A DNA stretch of 64,000 nucleotides from Melioribacteraceae bacterium (GTDB lineage Bacteria; Bacteroidota; Ignavibacteria; Ignavibacteriales; Melioribacteraceae). This document shows positions 57,944 to 64,000 of the stretch, one piece after another. The first letter of the stretch is position 1. Each line of letters starts with the position of its first letter. The stretch is taken from the NCBI GenBank assembly GCA_016927595.1, contig JAFGMI010000019.1, forward strand, positions 124,001-188,000, read 5' to 3'. The notes under the pieces are model-generated. The model searched no databases. It was given only the letters and a program-made list of their open reading frames with translations, and had not been told where the DNA came from. A program made the translations under genes and the position numbers.

Positions 57944-58591
57944 ATGAAAAAAATTAAATCATTAATAATTGTTTTCCTGTTGTTCCTCAGTTCATATATT
58001 AATGCGCAGGATTACGGAGTTGCCCTTCGGGTCAGTACTCTTGGCGTGGCTGTTGAGGGAATGAGATCATTCGGCACAACGATGAACGCAAGAATCGGAT
58101 TTGCCATGTTTTCAATTTCACAGAATGGCGGCGGAGGTACTGAGGATTACACTTATGTCGCAGATGCTGATTTATCATCCATAGCCATGTTAACCGACTG
58201 GTTTCCTTTCGGACAGACCTTCAGAATAACCGCAGGTCTGCTGATGAATCTGAACAAAGCTGAAATAAATCTGGTCCCAACCAAGACATACACTATCGGC
58301 GGTGATATATACACTCCGGAAAAACTGGGGACAATGACAGCAAAAGTCGATTTCAACAAATTCGCACCATATATTGGAGTCGGCATCGGCAATCCTCTAT
58401 CCGGTGATTCCGGTTTTAAATTTACTTTCGATTTAGGCACAATGTATCAGGGAACACCGAATATCGGTTTGTCTGCAACTGGTTTAATTTCTCCTTCGGC
58501 AGCCCCTGATCAGGAACAGACTTTAGAAAATAATCTGAAATGGTTTAAATGGTATCCGATTGTTTCGCTCGGTCTAACTTACAAGTTTTAG
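57944..58591 (+). CDS. Outer-membrane beta-barrel protein, unknown function
   Basis: A 215-residue protein with a signal peptide (KKIKSLIIVFLLFLSSYINA, cleavage before Q23). The mature part has short alternating strands: YGVALRVSTLGVAVEGMRSF, the Gly-rich ISQNGGGGTED loop and the last strand WYPIVSLGLTYKF, which ends in Phe as barrels do. ATG 57944 is chosen because GGAGG lies 5 bases before it; an upstream start would have no such site. The lipoprotein gene follows 14 bases later, so the two may form one envelope unit. Confidence 0.72.
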   Translation: MKKIKSLIIVFLLFLSSYINAQDYGVALRVSTLGVAVEGMRSFGTTMNARIGFAMFSISQNGGGGTEDYTYVADADLSSIAMLTDWFPFGQTFRITAGLLMNLNKAEINLVPTKTYTIGGDIYTPEKLGTMTAKVDFNKFAPYIGVGIGNPLSGDSGFKFTFDLGTMYQGTPNIGLSATGLISPSAAPDQEQTLENNLKWFKWYPIVSLGLTYKF

Positions 58592-58605
58592 TTCAGGAGG
58601 AAGAT

Positions 58606-60291
58606 TTGAACAACAATAAAATTTTACTTGCTTTGCTCATTACTGCATCAGTCATATTTTCTATTATAATATCCAGCTGTGAAATTACAGATCCTGTTAA
58701 AGGTCTGGAGGTACGACTAAATACTATTTCGCGGGAATCGATTGTAAACTTGTTCATTAAGGATGCTGTCACTGATCAAATAATCCGTAATAATGTAACA
58801 GTAAGATTTAACGGAAGCAACGCCTCAAAAATAATTGATGTAAACAACTCGCACAAAACAGTATTTAATACGACAAGTGGTTTTATCACATTCAGCATTG
58901 AAGATGGTACGGTATATAATGAGAATGAACCATTCATAGTAACGGTTCAAATTGAATCGGATTCATACGAAACAGATGTTTCGAATGTTTATATTTATTC
59001 GCAGGGAGTTCAGTCGCGCACCAGATTCATGGTAAGCGAAGCGAATTTGCCTGATAATTCATATCAGGGAGACGCTTCAGCAGGAACTGCCGACAATACA
59101 GGTACAGTACAGCAGGATGCTACAGCTACTACAGATAACGGAACGACGGTTACTATTCCTGCCGGGACTCAAATGACTGCTTCTGATGGTCAGCCTCTCA
59201 CCGGCGATATTACAACAACAGTTCAGACTGTTCCGATAAGCGGATCGAACGACAATCTTGCACCATCAACCGTAACAACTACAGATAACCAAACAGTTGC
59301 TCCCGTTGCGCAGGTTACTGTATCCTTCAATGATCAGTCGGGGAACACGGCAGCAAATGTCACTACAACTGCAAGTATAAATATTATCGTACCTGTGGAT
59401 CCGACACTTATAAATCCTATTACAGGCAGTCCGTATCAGATCGGGGATCGTGTCGAACTGAGAACGCTTGATAAAAACACAGGCAATTATGCTAAAACAG
59501 GCGAAGGCGTTGTAGTATCTCAGCTTACAAAAATGTTATTGGTTAATTCTGGACTGGCGTTTGACATAACAACAAATTCAAATTCTAATAATAGTTTCGG
59601 CAGTAAATCATTTATAACATCTACTGCAGTTACTACATGTAATGTAAAACTAATTACTACCCAGACCGAAATTGAATCTTACGGATTCGAACTTTATTTC
59701 GGATTCGTAAGCAGTGAAACTACACCCTCTCCCATTACTGTAAGCGGTTCCGAATTTTTAAACGGCTACATTCTTGAAAACAAAGTGATTGATAATCTCC
59801 CGGACAGGTACGTTGAAGTAAAATATGAAGGGACAAGGGTTGCTTATCTTTCGCCGCTCGAGTGCGGAGATAATGCTCTGATGTTTGATCTGAATCAGCT
59901 TCAAGATACATACACGATTGATTTCAGCGCCATTGGAGTATGCGAAATAAGCGGCAGTCCACCGGTTGTAGCAACTCTATCCAGAGCCGGTTACACCTAT
60001 TATAATATTGATAACCCTGATGATATTAAAACAGGACAGGTTGAGGATGGAAACGGAACAGTTACCATTACTCCGGGCACTTATCATGTAAGCATTGAAT
60101 ACGACGGCGAAAATTATTCGGGTAATGTTACAATTACAGATGATGGAATTATAGAGACCGATGAGTTTGATACAAGCAGCCTATTCTTCGGTGAACTGAA
60201 AGTTGACGGGGTAACAAGAACTATCGACGAAAATAACAATCCTTTAATCGATGGGCAGTCCGTTACAGTATATGTAAAAGTTGAATGCTGA
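58606..60291 (+). CDS. Large Thr-rich secreted lipoprotein, unknown function
   Basis: A 561-residue protein starting at TTG 58606, with AGGAGG (58595-58600) just before it. A lipoprotein signal ends in IIISSC with C25. The mature part has several beta domains: an Ig-like segment (about 35-140), a Thr-rich linker, TVTIPAGTQMTASDGQPLTG (about 182-201), which recalls ZU5-like modules, and a C-terminal carboxypeptidase-regulatory-like part with TPGTYHVSIEYDGENYSGNV. The function is unknown. Co-transcription with the barrel gene suggests a surface or outer-membrane role. Confidence 0.75.
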   Translation: MNNNKILLALLITASVIFSIIISSCEITDPVKGLEVRLNTISRESIVNLFIKDAVTDQIIRNNVTVRFNGSNASKIIDVNNSHKTVFNTTSGFITFSIEDGTVYNENEPFIVTVQIESDSYETDVSNVYIYSQGVQSRTRFMVSEANLPDNSYQGDASAGTADNTGTVQQDATATTDNGTTVTIPAGTQMTASDGQPLTGDITTTVQTVPISGSNDNLAPSTVTTTDNQTVAPVAQVTVSFNDQSGNTAANVTTTASINIIVPVDPTLINPITGSPYQIGDRVELRTLDKNTGNYAKTGEGVVVSQLTKMLLVNSGLAFDITTNSNSNNSFGSKSFITSTAVTTCNVKLITTQTEIESYGFELYFGFVSSETTPSPITVSGSEFLNGYILENKVIDNLPDRYVEVKYEGTRVAYLSPLECGDNALMFDLNQLQDTYTIDFSAIGVCEISGSPPVVATLSRAGYTYYNIDNPDDIKTGQVEDGNGTVTITPGTYHVSIEYDGENYSGNVTITDDGIIETDEFDTSSLFFGELKVDGVTRTIDENNNPLIDGQSVTVYVKVEC

Positions 60292-60297
60292 GTATGG

Positions 60298-60319
60298 CGG
60301 GACTTTTCAAGTCCCGTTT
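60298..60319. terminator. Hairpin terminator between the lipoprotein gene and recN
   Basis: An 8-bp perfect stem (CGGGACTT, 60298-60305, with AAGTCCCG, 60309-60316) and a 3-base loop, followed by TTTATAT on +. It ends both convergent genes; the T run is modest. Confidence 0.7.
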
Positions 60320-62021
60320 ATATCTGAAGTAATTCACGCGCACTCTTTAAAGCTGCATCGGTAACTTTCTCGCCGCTCAGGAGTTTGGCAACTTCATTCA
60401 CACGTTCTTCCCCGTTCAGTTTTTTTATTGAACTTACTACCCTGCTTCCCAGCTGCATCTTGAACACACTGTAATGCGAATCAGCCTGGCAGGCTATCTG
60501 GGGTAAGTGAGTAATTGAAATAATCTGATGAAACCTGGAAAGCTCCTTCAAAGAACTACCTACTTTCTGAGCGATACGACCGCTTACTCCCGTATCGATC
60601 TCATCAAATATCAGTAACGGGAGTCTGTCGGTTTTTGCAAGTACGGTTTTTAATGCAAGCATAATTCTAGAAATTTCACCACCGGATGCAACTTTTACTA
60701 GTGGTTTCAATTCCTCCCCGAGATTGGTTGATATAAGAAATTCAATCTCGTCGATTCCATTAGCGTTGAACTTATACTTCTCATTTCCGACTAAAACATG
60801 ATTTACATTTTCATCAGCGACTTTATGACTGGTGAACCTTACGGAAAATTCAGGATTACTTATTCCGAGAGTCTTCAAAACTTCAACGATATCTTTTTCA
60901 ACTTGAGCTGCCGTGGACTTTCTTTTACCGGACAACTTTTTAGCCGCATCGCCGGCTGCTTTCCTCTCAGACGTCAGACTGAGTTGAAGTTCTTTAATTT
61001 TCTGATCAAAGTTTTGAGCTATTTCAAGTTCTGCAACAAGCTTGCTTCGGTGTTCAAGAACCTTTTCCAGGGTTCCACCATATCTCTTTTTAAGCAGTGT
61101 GATAGCTCCTAATCTTTCTCTCGTATCATCGAGCAGGCTCGATTCAAGATCAATTTTATCGCGGTAACTTCTTACAAAGTCTGATATATCTTTTACTATC
61201 TCAGCGGCGGCGTCAAGATCTGTAATTTTTTCAACAAATACGGAATCGATATTATTAAGGTCAGCCAACAAATGATTCATTTTTCCTATAAGGTCGTAGG
61301 CTGATTCTTCGTTTTCGTATGCCAGTTCATACAATCGGGTAGAAAGAGTATACAGACTCTCAGCATTTTCCAGCAAATTCAAATGAGATTTCAGATCCTC
61401 CTCTTCCCCGGTTTTCGGGGATACTTTATCAATTTCTTTTAACTGAAATTCGAATGCCTCCCTATCCTGTTTAAGTTTTTCCTCTTTACTTTTTATGAGG
61501 TATAATTCCTTGGTCAACTCCGATATTCTGACGTAATGCACCTTATATGCTTCAATTAATTCACTGAGTTCACCTAAATCATCGATTACTTCGAGATGAT
61601 AACCGGACTTCAATAATGACTGGTGATCATGCTGACCGTGCAGATCCACGAGAAGATTGCCAATTTCCTGAATGAGCGAGAGCTGTACCGGTGTATCGTT
61701 TATAAAGCAACGGTTGTTACCCTTAACTGAAATTTCACGTCGCACAATCAGACTATCGAGATTCTCAATTTCATTATCGTTCAACAATTTAATTATCTTA
61801 TGATTACCCCTGATGTCAAAAATACCTTCAATAATTGATTTTGAAGCATCTTTGCGAACTACCTGCGACGAAGCTCTTTCACCAAGAAGCAGACCCATTG
61901 CATCGATAAGTATTGATTTACCGGCGCCTGTTTCACCAGTAATAATATTCAAACCTTTGGTAAAATCAATATGGATATTCTCGATTAAAGCGTAGTCTTT
62001 TATTTCAAGAGATTGAAGCAT
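60318..62021 (-). CDS. recN: DNA repair protein RecN
   Basis: A 567-residue SMC-like ATPase for double-strand break repair. Walker A GETGAGKS is at residues 29-36. A long coiled-coil region covers about 155-360. The C-terminal ATPase half has VKVASGGEISRIMLALKT (signature) and LLIFDEIDTGVSGRIA (Walker B), then ITHLPQIA. Standard length. A LexA-type operator before it was not recognised. The 160 bases upstream are shared with the tRNA promoter. Confidence 0.96.
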   Translation of the reverse strand: MLQSLEIKDYALIENIHIDFTKGLNIITGETGAGKSILIDAMGLLLGERASSQVVRKDASKSIIEGIFDIRGNHKIIKLLNDNEIENLDSLIVRREISVKGNNRCFINDTPVQLSLIQEIGNLLVDLHGQHDHQSLLKSGYHLEVIDDLGELSELIEAYKVHYVRISELTKELYLIKSKEEKLKQDREAFEFQLKEIDKVSPKTGEEEDLKSHLNLLENAESLYTLSTRLYELAYENEESAYDLIGKMNHLLADLNNIDSVFVEKITDLDAAAEIVKDISDFVRSYRDKIDLESSLLDDTRERLGAITLLKKRYGGTLEKVLEHRSKLVAELEIAQNFDQKIKELQLSLTSERKAAGDAAKKLSGKRKSTAAQVEKDIVEVLKTLGISNPEFSVRFTSHKVADENVNHVLVGNEKYKFNANGIDEIEFLISTNLGEELKPLVKVASGGEISRIMLALKTVLAKTDRLPLLIFDEIDTGVSGRIAQKVGSSLKELSRFHQIISITHLPQIACQADSHYSVFKMQLGSRVVSSIKKLNGEERVNEVAKLLSGEKVTDAALKSARELLQI

Positions 62022-62102
62022 ATGGTTTAAGAAAAATTAATGTATTAAAATAAGTGAAGTTATGAAATATTTTACAATATTTTTCTAAAATGAGTCATTT
62101 AT

Positions 62103-62131
62103 TTGACATTGATCAACACAGCTTATATATT
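62103..62131 (+). promoter_or_regulatory. Near-consensus sigma-70 promoter of the initiator tRNA
   Basis: TTGACA (62103-62108), a 17-base spacer, and TATATT (62126-62131). Transcription should start near 62138, about 44 bases before the tRNA. It is the best promoter in the window. Confidence 0.8.
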
Positions 62132-62181
62132 TGGAGTCCTTATTTGAAATGTTGATAAACAAAACGCGAATAAAATTATAT

Positions 62182-62254
<73 letters not shown>

Positions 62255-62259
62255 CAAAG

Positions 62260-62300
62260 AAAGCCTTGTAAGTCGTTTACTTACAAGGCTTTATCTTTTT
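62260..62300 (+). terminator. Strong terminator after tRNA-fMet
   Basis: A 14-bp perfect stem (62260-62273 with 62279-62292), a 5-base loop and then ATCTTTTT. It shows that the tRNA is a one-gene transcript. Confidence 0.9.
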
Positions 62301-62333
62301 ACGGGTAACAGAATAGTAACAAAACAATACTTA

Positions 62334-62488
62334 TATTCTATCAAATCCTATTTATAAATACTGCAGGTCCTTGTTTGTTGAATAGAAGTTAAGTCGAATG
62401 CTCTAACGCTTATTAATATTTATAATAATTTTCTGCTGACTAGTGCATTTTCAACTTTGATCCATAATTTGCAGTTTTTGATAGAATA
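62334..62488. repeat. 12-bp inverted repeat pair in the gene-free stretch after the tRNA
   Basis: The 280 bases between the tRNA and the broken barrel gene hold no open reading frame that I support. TATTCTATCAAA (62334-62345) recurs as its inverse complement (62477-62488), about 130 bases apart. The interior is AT-rich with no gene. It could be the ends of a small non-autonomous element or chance in AT-rich DNA. Confidence 0.35.
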
Positions 62489-62493
62489 AATAA

Positions 62494-62524
62494 GGGGAGG
62501 TTGGCTCCCCCATTAAGTTTTTTT
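62494..62524. terminator. Hairpin terminator downstream of the broken barrel gene
   Basis: A 6-bp GC-rich stem (GGGGAG, 62494-62499, with CTCCCC, 62505-62510) and a 5-base loop. On - it is followed by an AT-rich TTATTTATT; on + an eight-T run stands 7 bases further on. It probably ends the minus-strand genes to its right. Confidence 0.6.
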
Positions 62525-62533
62525 TCGGCAAAT

Positions 62534-63130
62534 CTAGAAAATATATCTTATACCAAATTTGAAAGTATGGTATAGATATTTCTTATAATAATAATACTTA
62601 TAACTTCCATAATCATAATAATGGGTGTAGCCATAATAGTTTTGGATATTATGAATATAGAAAAGCTCAGCACCAAGCCATTCAGTTAATAAATAATCTA
62701 ATCCAATTCCGGGATTAAGAGAATAGCCACTCCTTGTGTATTTATAAATTAGCGTACCTCCACGTTCACTACCAGCATTGTTATTTAGGTTTATAATTCC
62801 ACATATAGAAAATGATTCGTTTATAATTTTATATCTGAGCAACACTTCAAAATCCAATCCTGAATAATCTCCGCCATAAGAATACCCAGTGCGAAACTCC
62901 AAATTCATTTAGGGTTCGAAGTTAATAATAATGCCTAATTTGACATCGAAAAAATATAATTCAGGTAAGGTTAGATATTTGGGATTATATCGATATTCAT
63001 CACCGTAGTGGTAAAGTTTCGTTACAATAATTTTACCTCCATAAGTAGGGCTTCCTTTAATTCCCTGTGCCGAGACAGGCCAATACGATAAAAATCCTAA
63101 TATGTAGAAATATAACAGTATTTTTCTCAT
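62534..63130 (-). pseudogene. Outer-membrane beta-barrel gene interrupted by an in-frame stop
   Basis: Two adjacent frames (63130-62909 and 62908-62534) are in the same phase and are split by one TAA (62911-62909) that is followed directly by ATG. The first part has a signal peptide (VSA-Q) and 50 residues of barrel-like sequence to IINFEP. The second part starts MNLEFRTGYSYGG and ends with the terminal strand FKFGIRYIF. Joined, they give one protein of about 198 residues of usual barrel form, Tyr-rich in loops. The second half alone lacks a signal peptide. A single nonsense change or a sequencing error explains it. Confidence 0.7.
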
Positions 63131-63141
63131 TTTAGTGACAT

Positions 63142-64000
63142 CTAGTAAGGGTAAACTTCAATTACATTAGTATATTCATATATTTCATCCACGTACCAAA
63201 ACTCATCAGAGTTAGGATCACAATCGCAAGGATCAGGTAATTGACATCTATATACTATTTGATAGTATTGTGCAAATCCTCTAAGCCAAAACGTTGCCCA
63301 TGCTTGCCTGCAAAAATACGTAAATTTCTCTGGAGTTGGATTTGCTTGTGTCCCCGCCCATAACCAAAGTCTGTTCATGCTATGATTATTGGCATAACCA
63401 AATAGTTCCTGAAACTGACCAACACTTCGATTTATTTCCATCCAATTAGTATATATGTTTGACAGCCCATAATAATATACGTATTCATACCAATAATCTC
63501 TCGAGTCACCAAAATAATCGTCAGCCTCATATTGATCGCACTTGATAAAAGTATTAACAGGGATTAAGGCTTGCGAATATACTTCACCATACAAAGTTGG
63601 GAAACTATAAAACCATGTAGGCCATTTATAACTAGAAAGAAATAATTTGGCGGTTGGATTTTCAGCAGCTATTTTAATCGATGCATGTACTATATCCGAC
63701 AGATTAAAGGTCCCACGCTCATATGGTTCATTTATATGATAATAACCAACCATATTAAGGTTTTCAACTAAATAATCTGTATAATCCCTACTTGATCCAA
63801 CCATTATGTTGTTATCCTCAAATCCAATATTATCCGCAATTTCGTACTCATCCGGACCACTGATTTCAACTTGTGTAAAACCATAATCATTAAATAATTG
63901 CTGCCACGAAGGATTCGAATTGTGAGGAGTACTTACTCCAATATATTTATTAGGCATCTGCTCAAAATGATGGAAAGTATAACCTATAACATACTTAACT
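63142..64000 (-). CDS. Large protein, possible glycosidase-like TIM barrel (5' end outside window)
   Basis: At least 286 residues; the frame stays open to the window edge, reading YVIGYTFHHFEQMPNKYIGVS before the first internal ATG at 63957, so the true start is beyond 64000. The text is rich in Trp and Tyr. VGYYHINEPYERG contains Asn-Glu-Pro, the acid/base motif of many clan-A glycosidases, placed after a strand; FLSSYKWPTWF may be the next strand. The C-terminus has the Cys cluster DPCDCDP. No family is recognised with certainty. It lies 11 bases before the broken barrel gene on the same strand. Confidence 0.5.
   Translation of the reverse strand, partial: VKYVIGYTFHHFEQMPNKYIGVSTPHNSNPSWQQLFNDYGFTQVEISGPDEYEIADNIGFEDNNIMVGSSRDYTDYLVENLNMVGYYHINEPYERGTFNLSDIVHASIKIAAENPTAKLFLSSYKWPTWFYSFPTLYGEVYSQALIPVNTFIKCDQYEADDYFGDSRDYWYEYVYYYGLSNIYTNWMEINRSVGQFQELFGYANNHSMNRLWLWAGTQANPTPEKFTYFCRQAWATFWLRGFAQYYQIVYRCQLPDPCDCDPNSDEFWYVDEIYEYTNVIEVYPY

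Noticed and set aside
62534-62908. The second half of the barrel gene as a gene of its own
   Set aside because: It is in phase with the first half, has no signal peptide and no ribosome site; better read as the rest of an interrupted gene.

Overview
The window looks like chromosomal DNA of an AT-rich, diderm (Gram-negative type) bacterium. LolA, RodZ, two lipobox lipoproteins, several outer-membrane beta-barrel proteins with AxA-Q signal peptides, an MsbA-like exporter, a lipooligosaccharide-type glycosyltransferase cluster and zinc-free L31 together point to the Bacteroidota/Chlorobiota group, most likely an Ignavibacteria-like lineage. That placement is inference from gene content and protein style; no rRNA gene is present. 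Genes are packed tightly, often with start-stop overlaps, and nearly everything between 3.2 and 57.8 kb lies on the minus strand. TTG starts are frequent.

Layout. 1-1.8 kb (+): end of a D-Ala-D-Ala-ligase-like ATP-grasp gene, a GNAT acetyltransferase and a lysine 2,3-aminomutase-type radical SAM enzyme, closed by a terminator; this looks like a beta-lysine cassette. 1.8-3.2 kb: NAD kinase and a divergent secreted H-type-lectin protein. 3.2-14.9 kb (-): an uninterrupted surface-glycan locus of seven glycosyl/glycerophosphotransferase genes (GT2, GT4, GT9 and CDP-glycerol types), three RimK-like ATP-grasp genes (two of them tandem paralogues) and an MsbA-like ABC exporter. 15-27.5 kb (-): XerD, a PgpH-type c-di-AMP phosphodiesterase, a Cof-type phosphatase, two adjacent sodium:solute symporters, a STAS protein, LigA, a RodZ-like protein and RsmB. 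27.6-40.7 kb (-): L31, an ECF sigma/putative anti-sigma pair, HolA, a MetS/MetP-type NSS transporter with its tiny subunit, a cyclophilin lipoprotein, UppP, a beta-barrel, a flippase-like protein, LolA, FtsK, ComB, GcvT and a transaldolase.

40.8-52.4 kb (-) is information processing: RNase G, DusB, then the classical rimP-nusA-infB-rbfA-truB-ribF-rpsO-pnp operon, with a terminator whose 5' arm contains the pnp stop codon. A second terminator-like hairpin sits directly against the rimP start codon. 52.5-57.8 kb (-): MATE transporter, SIMPL protein, ProC, a dicarboxylate symporter and HemW. 57.9-60.3 kb (+): a beta-barrel protein plus a Thr-rich lipoprotein. 60.3-62.0 kb (-): RecN.

62.1-64 kb: an initiator tRNA-fMet with a near-consensus promoter and a long terminator, followed by a less conserved stretch with a beta-barrel gene broken by one in-frame stop codon and a large secreted/glycosidase-like gene that runs off the window.

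The strongest candidates for undescribed biology are the glycan locus with three ATP-grasp enzymes (possible amino-acid or peptide decoration of a surface polymer), its ATP-grasp gene that seems to start at ATA, and the ATP-grasp/GNAT/aminomutase cassette. No CRISPR array, insertion sequence, prophage or replication origin was found.
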